From assembly GCA_913057895.1 (NCBI GenBank), contig CAJXOH010000002.1, positions 1-64,000 of the forward strand: a stretch of DNA of 64,000 bases. The letters run 5' to 3'. The first letter of the stretch is position 1; each line of letters begins with the position of its first letter. Below are positions 11,601-18,233 of this stretch, piece by piece. The notes under the pieces are model-generated. The model did not search any database. It worked only from the letters and a program-made list of their open reading frames with translations, and had not been told where the DNA came from. The DNA comes from an uncultured Bacteroidota bacterium. GTDB taxonomy: Bacteria; Bacteroidota; Rhodothermia; Balneolales; Balneolaceae. The position numbers and the translations under genes are program-made.

Positions 11601-13056
11601 AGTTTGCCGGATTTGATACGCCAAGATTTTCTGCTGTGACAGGTGTGTTTGGGTCACGGTATTGATCCAATACCGATTCAGGAAACGGGTCCCCTAGGTT
11701 GTTTGGGGGAAGAAATGACCCTGCCGTTGGCTCCCGAACCCCAAGATCTGCCAATGCTACCGCACGACGAGCGCCTTCTTCTGTTTGTATGTTTTCTCGA
11801 AGAATCCATACATCTACTTCGGCTAGGGATAAGGTTTGAATGAGTTGTTGTGGGTTCGACAAACTTTCCTCATACCGAGCACGAGTATAATAATCGAGGA
11901 AGAAGTGACGATCCATCTCATACTCAGCAGGTCGAATCGAGTTGACAGATTCTTGCGATCCACCTGTGATTTTTTCCGTGCTAGTCGCCCCTTTTTGCTG
12001 TGAAATAACCGATGTAATGGATAACGGACCAAAGACCAAAGTCGATTTTACCCCAAACAGTGCACTTCCACCCCGAATCAATGGATTTCCTGTTTGCATG
12101 GTCACATTCCCCATTTCGATGGATCGAAGAACGTCATCCTCATTTCCATCTACCAGGCCACCAGCTATATCATTGGCATCGGTGGGAATAGCAAAGGGTG
12201 GTTGGTAGGAGAAATTCAAGAAATTTTGAAAGTCAAAGGGCCTTTCGGTGTCCCAATCGGCCGTTAACTGTACATTTTCTCCAATCTTACCTGTAATATT
12301 AATTGAGAGATTCTGTTCAAATGTTGGGTCAACGCGACGCTGCTGATCTGGAGGGAGTTGTGGATCGGCAGTGGTTTGAATCGACGCACCAATATTCATG
12401 TAAGCGGCTCCATTCACTCGCAGGCTTACTTCATCCGATCCAAAAATCCGTGAAAATGCAGATTTGGTTCCGCCAGGGATTGTGACTGTGAAATTTAATA
12501 ACCCCGAATTACGAACCGCCTGTGCCTTAGATTCTTCGAGTAATCGATACCAGTAGGCTTTTCGGTCTTCCTCAAGCTGTACTTTCCGAAATGACTCTAA
12601 ATCGAGTACGGATGGGACGCCATAAATTTGAGGGCCAAATGGACGATCAATCCGATACCGTTTCTCTTTGATGTACGTTACACGAGGAGCCAGTAGGGAT
12701 GCACTTGGTTGCATCCATAATGGGTATCGACGTGACTGAGGACTCCAAACTGTAGAAGGTTTTGGAGCGGATGGAAACCATTCTAAAAGTGTGGTGTCAA
12801 GAACAAATGGAACCAGTGAGTCCACTTGAGCGCTATCAAGTCTGAGGGAATCAAGGCCTGATTGAAGGGTATCACCAAAGGCAGTGACGTTCCCTGGGCG
12901 AGACACGGAGGCTGAATCAGCAATTTGTCCATTGGACACACCTTGAGCATGGCTTGCCGATGACACACTACCAAGCAGACAAACCAACCCCACGACAAGC
13001 CAAAAACTAGCTTGAACGCTACGATTGGGTACAAGACCATTCAAACGATACCGCAA
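5638..13056 (-). CDS. sprA: SprA, type IX secretion system outer-membrane translocon
   Basis: The 2472-residue length, a signal peptide (hydrophobic stretch at about 16-38 ending near SHAQG) and a body of aromatic, Asn/Thr-rich beta-barrel sequence with SprA-style segments identify the giant translocon. It forms the T9SS pore that passes folded cargo across the outer membrane. Recognisable stretches include the N-terminal VTYIKEKRYRIDRPFG region and repeated LWLNELRVSGFD/RVWMSGYEKPFTLR-type segments. The protein ends in a strand (RVNIRVSILN). It is monocistronic on the minus strand, convergent with lnt and divergent from lptF. No other T9SS gene (gldKLMN, porV, sov partners) is in the window, so a working system is inferred from elsewhere in the genome. 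Confidence 0.95.
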   Translation of the reverse strand: MRYRLNGLVPNRSVQASFWLVVGLVCLLGSVSSASHAQGVSNGQIADSASVSRPGNVTAFGDTLQSGLDSLRLDSAQVDSLVPFVLDTTLLEWFPSAPKPSTVWSPQSRRYPLWMQPSASLLAPRVTYIKEKRYRIDRPFGPQIYGVPSVLDLESFRKVQLEEDRKAYWYRLLEESKAQAVRNSGLLNFTVTIPGGTKSAFSRIFGSDEVSLRVNGAAYMNIGASIQTTADPQLPPDQQRRVDPTFEQNLSINITGKIGENVQLTADWDTERPFDFQNFLNFSYQPPFAIPTDANDIAGGLVDGNEDDVLRSIEMGNVTMQTGNPLIRGGSALFGVKSTLVFGPLSITSVISQQKGATSTEKITGGSQESVNSIRPAEYEMDRHFFLDYYTRARYEESLSNPQQLIQTLSLAEVDVWILRENIQTEEGARRAVALADLGVREPTAGSFLPPNNLGDPFPESVLDQYRDPNTPVTAENLGVSNPANFETGFFSKLEENFDYTVNRITGTISLQRSLGAREVLAVTYSYISSSGELVKVGDINRSGSDRIYLKMLRPKNVNTSNRIFDLTMKNVYSIGVTGLSSQENLSLAIKFNEGNVPTEQLPGRGTTLLQDLGLDRVDQQGALSPDNIVDFGTGTIDLAAGRIIFPYLEPFGNRIRELLEQTNADQETIERLTFDELYRERTSLASQNARNNYYIVESTTKGGVQDNYSLGFALVEGSVIVTANGVELVEGQDYQVDYTFGNISILNPQYTSPGQEIEISYENQAFTSIEQKSFTGVRLDYELNRTTNLGATIFRYNERPLDDKIRIGDEPIRNTIIGLDGNTQIDLPFLTRAVDALPLVQTRAESKLSLSGEFAQLLPGVAQTQATKRAIDRGDFFPDEERGLSFIDDFEGTNIKLTLTNATRWVVASAPAAIPGYEADRVWFDKNAPLQAFPSGNLESMSDRADLRADFSHYSIPRNISSILGSVSYTPESQPVRVTDVFPGKETQNPEDEFITTLDIHYAPNRRGIYAYPEDYPAVYENEPERTWGGMMTVLPSGQEDFTQNNIEFLEFWVQAVLPNGQDASPSELAEYDGKLYVDLGIISEDVIPNAKLNTEDGLATAKDNLQPDNFTNPRSAVPAIPPAPLGQFSNEDRDIEDVGLDGLPNTGGVNDLNETVIFADFLAIAQQSLPANSPELAKLLEDPSNDDYMYYGSSAADGLPLHERFHRMLGRPDGNTPLSNSDSRAVTNRPDTEGLINPSIVEQNNAYVQYEIPLNPADPRGERSQPNPYVVDGLDGPSQTDRWVQVRLPLTDVRRQFGDFNSFQNISYVRVWMSGYEKPFTLRFATFEFVGSQWRKTLQLNERSAPSAEFQVASINIEENSNREPIPYRQPTGAIRAVNRGTQLQSLANEQSIVLGVENLGPQGEQLIKKTYPGGLNLVNYSNMRMFVHGEGFDQRGDLELIIRMGSDLENNYYEYRQPVTPTDPATPFGPFDTNESGRLEEEAAAVWLYDENNVNINLSAFNALKQLRDQVAAELDPNEPFESGDLIEDGAPGAIVAMKGNPSLTRINEIALGVRNPYDPQDASSVGTPVVKGELWLNELRVSGFDNTNGWAANMRGSTNFADLASVSGSVSHQTYGFGALESQLGQRNTSQTTSYNLSGTFNVNKLFPEDVGLNLPVSVSTSSSVSTPEFLPTQGDIRFSEFESAVKAREDLNDTEKDALIQDRLQSTQTVSETFSINLPNISKRNSKSPLMQYTVDNITMSYNYNTARGSSPEITNRENWATNASIGYGLSFRNVKLVRPFRFMEGVPVAGALSEIRLGVMPSSVNMSLSGSRSYGETRRRQLSSAADAIQFALQQTHTFNYNTSFGVNYNLTPGIPLSYSSNSAYDIGQQALRSANLTGADSLAYEPIPTFDVIKDMVSDTLSPRRNSFSESYSASWSPPINRLPGLDFMTYSIRYGGGYQWANSAEGSGLGAQIGNTFKLDHSVGLSLETLYDKAGFVDWMERQRQAQIDRRDTTITPDSLRRITVMDRVKLAGLNVALVPFGIKEVSLSYSQGQSGAQAGYLGEPDLLSAFGGDETPSFLYRTGILTRLDGGAFIQAPPGGGNLQLPIQETESHSIAASTAFQPFQNLSINLTWNASWDERIAETITLTQDSSLSVKTASGTVQTTVWNIEGSYEDLFLKQLERAYGDLQPDGTVISDELGNADGRVVLGPNSLLEDFQSTYLVGGSATSFGKGYLPFPMPNWKVSYSGVEKVIPFIGRWMQRATLSHAYQATFRSGWTLNNDVGDALTQSIGSYQLDFIRPEYSPNSVTVQQRYSPLVQLGITWKGGLTTNFSMETSRITSLALSNSQVAQRVSRGAKMTLNYAIRGFKLPFLERFNNNINLSANASYTEDIDRRFELGNDIAQSLSESGGVFDPQTAITQIIAIPETGQARITGAASLGYSFSSRLTASAEYAYTKIIPRSTNTFERTNHDIRVNIRVSILN

Positions 13057-13149
13057 ATAAACGTAATTACTTGAGAGTAGGTAGCGTTAGGGCTATAGGC
13101 TGATCTCCTTTGTCTTGGTTCAGATTGTGTATATTTACAAACGGCGAAA

Positions 13150-13178
13150 TGGCCATAAAATTGGCCAAATAGTATAAT
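13150..13178 (+). promoter_or_regulatory. Candidate lptF promoter with paired TGGCCA palindromes
   Basis: In the 130-bp gap between the divergent sprA and lptF starts there are two TGGCCA-centred palindromes (ATGGCCAT just before TTGGCCAA, about 13149-13168). A perfect TATAAT follows at 13173-13178, only 8 bases before the lptF ATG. If used, the lptF mRNA would be nearly leaderless and the palindromes would sit in the spacer/-35 zone like an operator. Promoter use in this phylum often differs from TATAAT, so this is tentative. Confidence 0.3.
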
Positions 13179-13186
13179 ACGGCATT

Positions 13187-14644
13187 ATGTGGACCGGTCA
13201 AAGATACCCATTTTTCAAATCCCTTCTGAATCGCCATGCAGGGCCGTTTTTGATATGCTTTTCTTCGATCATGTTCATATTGCTCATGCAATTTCTCATT
13301 TTGCATGCCGATAAGCTCATTGGGAAAGGTATTCCAGCGTCCATTATCCTAGAACTCATCGTTACAAATTTGGCCTATATGGTGGTCATGGCTGTCCCTA
13401 TGGCTGTGTTGGTAGCGACGGTTATGGCATTCGGTGGGCTGAGTGAGCGCAATGAATGGACAGCCCTACAAGCTGCGGGCGTCCATCCACTCAGAGTTAT
13501 GGCACCCATGATTTTGGTGAGTCTCGGGCTTGCTGTTTCTGTTGCATGGTTCTCTCATGCGGTTCTTCCTCAAGCCAATCAAAAGGCACGCGCACTTTTT
13601 ATCGATATCCGAAGCAAAAAGCCAGGGTTTGAGCTTCAAGAGGGTGCATTCTATGAAGGGATCGAGGGGTATACCTTTTTGGTAAATCGACTCGATGCTT
13701 CGACAGATTCCCTTTACGACATCACCTTGATTCAACGTGAAGGACAAGGGCGTCAACGAGCCACGATACGTGCAGAAAGGGGGTTTTTATCAAATACTGG
13801 TGGAGCCGTGATAACCCTGTCGCTACGAGATGGTGCGGTGATTCGGCAGCTTCCCACTATGACCCGGTCCGATTCGCGCCTTGAATCCTCTTCGTTTGAG
13901 CAATACGTCGTCCACTTTGATGTATCATCACTTGCTTTTTCTCGCTCACAACCAGATGCACGAGCCTTAAATGATCGAACCATGTCCGTGAGTCAAATGA
14001 GGGCTGAAATCGATACTCTAGAGCAATCGAGTCAACGGGATTGGGAACGGTTTCAGGCACAGTCGAATGCTGTACTTAGGGCAACAGCACTCAATGTCTG
14101 GTCGAATTGGTCTAGAGAAAGAGCACAATCAGATAGTCTTGGGCCCATTGAAACCAAGTATGTTGCCTTGAGTCGTTTTGGATCTCCAGAGACACAAAAC
14201 CGAGCCCTCAATATGGTGAAATCGAATCTAGACGAATATCGAACTCATGCAGCCGCACTGGCATCAAGTGAGCGAGCGACTCAGTCAGATATTGCGTCCT
14301 ATGCAGTGGAGATTTTCAAAAAGACCTCCATTCCTTTTGCTTGTGTGGTATTTGCATGGTTAGGAGCACCACTGGGAATACTGGTTCGACGTGGGAATAT
14401 TGGTATCGCTGGCGTGTTGAGTGCCTTGGCTCTCACACTGTATTTTGTGTTGGTGATCCAAGGGGAAAAGTTTGCAGATCGGTTGGTGTTTTCTCCATTT
14501 TGGGGAATGTGGGCTCCCAACGTGTTGTACGGATTATTTGCATGGCTCGCTTTGACATTCGTCATACGAACCCATATTCGACCGCAATTATTCATTGGAT
14601 GGCGCAAATCTCGGCACCCATCGGAGACCTCTTCCACACCATGA
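13187..14644 (+). CDS. lptF: LptF/LptG-family permease (LPS export)
   Basis: YjgP/YjgQ-family inner-membrane subunit of the LptB2FG transporter that extracts lipopolysaccharide. The 485-residue protein has three N-terminal membrane helices (about 18-125, with the family pattern LSERNEWTALQAAGVHPLRVM after the second). A long periplasmic domain follows (about 130-375), then three C-terminal helices (about 380-465, FAWLGAPLGILVRRGN). The periplasmic part is longer than in E. coli LptF and contains a helical insert (about 265-370). The stop overlaps the next permease gene as ATGA, giving the usual F/G pair. Assigning F versus G by order is inference. Confidence 0.92.
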   Translation: MWTGQRYPFFKSLLNRHAGPFLICFSSIMFILLMQFLILHADKLIGKGIPASIILELIVTNLAYMVVMAVPMAVLVATVMAFGGLSERNEWTALQAAGVHPLRVMAPMILVSLGLAVSVAWFSHAVLPQANQKARALFIDIRSKKPGFELQEGAFYEGIEGYTFLVNRLDASTDSLYDITLIQREGQGRQRATIRAERGFLSNTGGAVITLSLRDGAVIRQLPTMTRSDSRLESSSFEQYVVHFDVSSLAFSRSQPDARALNDRTMSVSQMRAEIDTLEQSSQRDWERFQAQSNAVLRATALNVWSNWSRERAQSDSLGPIETKYVALSRFGSPETQNRALNMVKSNLDEYRTHAAALASSERATQSDIASYAVEIFKKTSIPFACVVFAWLGAPLGILVRRGNIGIAGVLSALALTLYFVLVIQGEKFADRLVFSPFWGMWAPNVLYGLFAWLALTFVIRTHIRPQLFIGWRKSRHPSETSSTP

Positions 14645-15741
14645 GACTCACTAGACCCTCAACATGGATTTGGTGGCGGACCGTCATCTGGAGAGTATCG
14701 ACCTTCATGATCGGTGTGACCTTTGTCTTAGTATTTATATTTATTCTGATTGATTTCTCCGAAAACAGTGACAATTTTGCCGATCGAGGAGCCTCCCGTC
14801 AAGAGGTAATTTGGCAGTATTATGCACCTTTCATTCCAGAAATGGTGCGCCTTATCTCCCCTGTTGCACTTTTCATTACCGTCCTCTTTCATGTTGGGAG
14901 AATGACAGAACGGTTGGAATTCGACGTTCTCAAAGCAAGTGGTGCAAAAATGGGATCCATCTTTGCTCCGTTTTTAGGATTTGGGCTGCTCGTTGCCTTT
15001 GGAATCAGCTGGCTAGATTCAGAAAAGCTACCCCAAGCCAATCAAATTCGACATGAATTTGAGCAAGAGTTTTTACGGTCTCGATCGGAGCGACTGGAGA
15101 GAGGTAGCGTATTTCGCCAATTGCCCAATCAAGAGATCTTATCGATTCAATACTACGATATTCATGGACAATATGGGTACCAGGCACAAATCGTGTCTAT
15201 GGACTCGTCAGCAATCCATGCCTGGAGTCAAGCCAACAAGATTTCATGGATTGACTCCACGAAGCAGTGGAGACTTTCATCCTTTGAACAGGTTAATCTA
15301 AGAGATGGGGCCTTTGGAAGAACGGTCCAAGATCAAGTCGATACCACCCTATTCGTAACACCTGAAGATCTTTCGAGACAGACCAGCGATATTTACAGGC
15401 TGTCATATCGTGATGGTTGGCAGTATGTGGAATCACTTGAGCGATTAGGCATCGGTCACATCAAACTCCCGGCCGTACAATACTTCGGTCGACTGTTCTA
15501 CCCTTTTTCGATGGTTATTGTAACGCTCTTAGGATTTGGGCTAGCTGCTGGAAGGCGTGGAGTGGGTCGAGGAGTACTCATCGCAGTTGGACTACTGATT
15601 AGTTTTTCCTACCTAACCATTATGAAGCTTGCGGAACCTTTTGGTGCGGCTGGGCTTTTGACACCCTGGGCAGCTGCAGCAATCCCTCACCTTCTATTTT
15701 TATTAGGGGCAATCGTCCTCGCAAGGACAGTGCCTAAATGA
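14641..15741 (+). CDS. lptG: LptF/LptG-family permease, second subunit
   Basis: Partner of the preceding permease in LPS export. I chose the ATG at 14641 (MRLTRPSTWIWWRTVIWR) because it makes the ATGA overlap and begins just before the first membrane helix; a longer in-frame extension runs back to 14341 but lies inside lptF. The 366-residue protein has helices at about 15-40, 60-85 and 100-120, a short periplasmic domain, then three C-terminal helices from about 285. The motif LEFDVLKASGAKM matches the cytoplasmic coupling helix that contacts LptB. Its stop abuts the stop of the convergent DUF3467 gene directly. Confidence 0.92.
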   Translation: MRLTRPSTWIWWRTVIWRVSTFMIGVTFVLVFIFILIDFSENSDNFADRGASRQEVIWQYYAPFIPEMVRLISPVALFITVLFHVGRMTERLEFDVLKASGAKMGSIFAPFLGFGLLVAFGISWLDSEKLPQANQIRHEFEQEFLRSRSERLERGSVFRQLPNQEILSIQYYDIHGQYGYQAQIVSMDSSAIHAWSQANKISWIDSTKQWRLSSFEQVNLRDGAFGRTVQDQVDTTLFVTPEDLSRQTSDIYRLSYRDGWQYVESLERLGIGHIKLPAVQYFGRLFYPFSMVIVTLLGFGLAAGRRGVGRGVLIAVGLLISFSYLTIMKLAEPFGAAGLLTPWAAAAIPHLLFLLGAIVLARTVPK

Positions 15742-16068
15742 TCACGCTTCTGGGAGTGGACCGCGATAGTGCAATGGGGCTTCCACTTTCTCCTTCGCTT
15801 GGATTTCGCCATGCTCTGTTTCAAAGCGGTGCACATTTTCTTGAAGCGCATGCGCGAGTCGCTTTGCATGATCCGGGGTTAGAATCATTCGTTTAACCAC
15901 CTTAGCCTTGGGTAACCCGGGTAATAGACTGAGGAAGTCGAGTACAAACTCTGACGATGAGTGAGTAATCATAACCAAGTTGGAATAACTCCCTTGCGCT
16001 TCTTGCTCTGATAGCTCTATATCAATGTTCTTTTTTCCTGGATTCGGTTTTTTGGACTCGTCTGCCAT
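15742..16068 (-). CDS. DUF3467 family protein
   Basis: A 108-residue soluble protein of the DUF3467 family, recognised by the segment SNLVMITHSSSEFVLDFLSLLPG and the following VVKRMILTPDHAKRLAHALQENV. Homologues are small, widespread in Bacteroidota and lack an assigned function. The N-terminus is Lys-rich and polar. It is a single gene on the minus strand, sharing a 182-bp divergent upstream region with the DUF4290 gene. Confidence 0.88.
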   Translation of the reverse strand: MADESKKPNPGKKNIDIELSEQEAQGSYSNLVMITHSSSEFVLDFLSLLPGLPKAKVVKRMILTPDHAKRLAHALQENVHRFETEHGEIQAKEKVEAPLHYRGPLPEA

Positions 16069-16250
16069 AGGTGTGAGATTGGATTACTCGATTGGGTTAT
16101 CATGGAATATGTAGTGGTCAAAGTAAGGATTTCTGTGTATCCTGCATGAGTATAGGATGTGAATGGTTGGTCCCACTGGAATACACGACTATATTTCAAC
16201 CATCCACCGAATTACTGCATACTCGAGAATCTCCTCTATTTAACCCTCTT

Positions 16251-16547
16251 ATGTTTATCCAACAAACAGCTCCAACAGATGTCGACTGCGGTCGTAATTT
16301 AGATTTATTGATTCAAGCTCTACCGAGAATCGAAGACCCAGAAGAAAGACAACGTATAACTAACAGAGCACTTGGGTTGATTCGACAAAGCCACCCAAGC
16401 TGGAACAACAGTAACTCAGATTCAGACCTAGCATGGGACTTATTTCTATCCATTGCTGATTTTTCTCCACAAGACATAGGGATTCAAAAACCAGAGAGCA
16501 CAACCGGGAAGCACCAAGACAAGTCGTCTAAGAAAAAACCTGGATAA
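16251..16547 (+). CDS. Short DUF4290-like protein
   Basis: The 98-residue reading frame has the DUF4290 pattern: a CGRNLDLLIQAL stretch (in place of YGRN), then IEDPEERQRITNRALGLIRQSHPSW, then LAWDLFLSIADFS. This family is known mainly from Bacteroidota, has no assigned function and is usually longer, with a C-terminal part that is missing here. Instead the protein ends in a Lys/Ser-rich tail. I prefer the ATG at 16251 because the open frame upstream (back to 16092) is Cys-rich, lacks family similarity and would cover the divergent promoter region. Start and family call are both moderately certain. Confidence 0.6.
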   Translation: MFIQQTAPTDVDCGRNLDLLIQALPRIEDPEERQRITNRALGLIRQSHPSWNNSNSDSDLAWDLFLSIADFSPQDIGIQKPESTTGKHQDKSSKKKPG

Positions 16548-16560
16548 CCGTCCGAATTCC

Positions 16561-16579
16561 CACCAACCTCCTGTTGGTG
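16561..16579. terminator. Hairpin after the DUF4290 gene
   Basis: A perfect 7-bp stem, CACCAAC and GTTGGTG, with a 5-base loop, begins 13 bases after the DUF4290 stop. There is no U-tract immediately after it, so it is a weak intrinsic-terminator candidate or an mRNA 3'-end stabiliser. Confidence 0.4.
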
Positions 16580-16590
16580 ACACCGATTTA

Positions 16591-16614
16591 TATTTTCAAT
16601 TTAAATTGAAAATA
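16591..16614. promoter_or_regulatory. Perfect 24-bp AT-rich palindrome upstream of menF
   Basis: Bases 16591-16614 form an exact inverted repeat: the left arm TATTTTCAATTT is the reverse complement of the right arm. Its centre is about 90 bases before the menF start. A T-rich stretch (GCTGTTTTTG) follows. It could be a dimeric regulator's operator for the men genes or, as RNA, the second hairpin of a terminator region. Confidence 0.45.
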
Positions 16615-16693
16615 GCTGTTTTTGTGCGTATTTTAAGCATTGATGAGGGCTAATAGGTCAATAAAGACAAGAATAGCCACGATATATTGATGT

Positions 16694-18220
16694 ATGCATA
16701 ACGACTCTAAGTCACACTCTTTCTTTTCGGATTCTCAGCTCCAACAACCATTAAACCATGGGATGATTTTCCACAACCTCGGTGCTTGGACAGTATTTAC
16801 AGTTGATTGGGATGTTGACCCCTATTTAGAGAAGCTTTTTGATGCTTCTACAGCACTCAAGACCAGTCGATTTGATTGGAAAGCTCCCATAACACCAGGA
16901 TCATCGTTACAGGGAGTAGAACAGTTCATCGCGTTAGGCTGCCAACACACGCTCAAGGCGACAGGAGAAAAACGCTTTAATGAGCTAGCGCTCGCAGAGA
17001 GGTCACTTCGCAAAAATACTCACGTGATCGACAAACGGATCAACTCCACGCACCCTTTACCATTGCTTGTAGGTGGGGCAGCCTTTCATCAGTTTAATAT
17101 TGATCCTGCTTGGAATGAATTCGGATCCTCACAATTTATACTTCCCCATTTGATTATAGGAAAGGATGTATCTGGATCTGGGTATTTGCGCATAACAGAA
17201 CCCAAAAATCAAGGGGACGACTGGGTTCACAGGCTACAGCAGAATGAGACCTCTTCAGATGATTTTTATTCAATGATACGAGAGAGGCTTGACGACTTAC
17301 TCATGGAATACACTGAGTATGTTGTTGAAACACCTACTGATGTGTCCAGATTCGTGCATTCCAAGCCGCTTGGACAGCGGATTAAGGAGTCAGCGACCCA
17401 GCAAAAAGAGCTATGGTTGTCTAGATTCGGTCATGTAATTGATTCTATCCACAGAAGCTCTCTCAAAAAAGTTGTTGTTGCCCGCCAAGCAAGTGTTGAC
17501 GGAGTGAGCAAGCAAGAGCGAATCCATCTTCAACGTTCACTCCAAGAGCGATATCAAAATTGCATCCATTTTACTGTGGAGCCTTCCATTGACAGTGGCT
17601 TTTTTGGAGCAACTCCAGAGCGATTGTTACGCCTTGAAGGAGAAACATTGCACATAGACGCACTTGCTGGATCTCGCTCACGGGGAAAAACCCAGGATGA
17701 AGACAAAGCACTGGCATCAGAACTGCTGCAATCTGAAAAAGATGCAGAAGAGCATGATATTGTAAAGCGACAAATCCTTGAAGTTCTGGATCCTTACAGC
17801 AAACAATTCCGTTACCCTTCTTCCCCTTTTCTCAAGACACTACCCAATGTTCAACACCTTCACACGCCAATAGAAGCTGAGTTAGAACATAGACCCTCGG
17901 TTTTTGAGCTTATTGAGCAATTACATCCAACACCTGCCGTTGGTGGCTACCCAAAACGTGAAGCTCTTGAGGTTATTGAGCAACTGGAACCTCAAAATAG
18001 AGGATGGTATGCTGGTATTGTGGGTTGGGTCTCCGAACAAGGGGATGCTGACATAGCGGTATCGATTCGAAGTGCCTCTCACATGCGCAACAAGTTAACA
18101 TTGTATGCAGGGTGTGGGTTAGTGGAAGCGTCTATTCCAGAACAAGAATGGGACGAGACCTATGTGAAAATGACTCCTTTTATCGAGGCTGCACAAGACC
18201 TCTCACCTGTCGAATCCTAA
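16694..18220 (+). CDS. menF: Isochorismate synthase MenF
   Basis: Converts chorismate to isochorismate, the first committed step of menaquinone synthesis. The C-terminal chorismate-binding domain (about 245-500) has the family motifs KVVVARQ, GFFGATPERLL, LAGSRSRG, EEHDIVKRQI, HPTPAVGGYPK and GWYAGIVGW, ending with LYAGCGLV and the Mg-binding EWDETYVK. The N-terminal third is diverged, as usual. At 508 residues it is slightly long. The neighbours menD and menB make menaquinone, rather than siderophore (EntC) use, the clear reading. Confidence 0.93.
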   Translation: MHNDSKSHSFFSDSQLQQPLNHGMIFHNLGAWTVFTVDWDVDPYLEKLFDASTALKTSRFDWKAPITPGSSLQGVEQFIALGCQHTLKATGEKRFNELALAERSLRKNTHVIDKRINSTHPLPLLVGGAAFHQFNIDPAWNEFGSSQFILPHLIIGKDVSGSGYLRITEPKNQGDDWVHRLQQNETSSDDFYSMIRERLDDLLMEYTEYVVETPTDVSRFVHSKPLGQRIKESATQQKELWLSRFGHVIDSIHRSSLKKVVVARQASVDGVSKQERIHLQRSLQERYQNCIHFTVEPSIDSGFFGATPERLLRLEGETLHIDALAGSRSRGKTQDEDKALASELLQSEKDAEEHDIVKRQILEVLDPYSKQFRYPSSPFLKTLPNVQHLHTPIEAELEHRPSVFELIEQLHPTPAVGGYPKREALEVIEQLEPQNRGWYAGIVGWVSEQGDADIAVSIRSASHMRNKLTLYAGCGLVEASIPEQEWDETYVKMTPFIEAAQDLSPVES

Positions 18221-18233
18221 GTCTGCCATTTTG

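Noticed and set aside
5638-13056. Many forward and reverse open frames of 60-110 codons inside sprA
   Set aside because: They are shadows of a single 2472-codon frame with consistent family features; none has recognisable domains or spacing of its own.
14341-14640. Longer N-terminus for lptG (100 extra residues)
   Set aside because: The extension lies wholly inside lptF, is Cys/Gly-rich without family similarity, and the ATGA overlap start at 14641 fits the first membrane helix.
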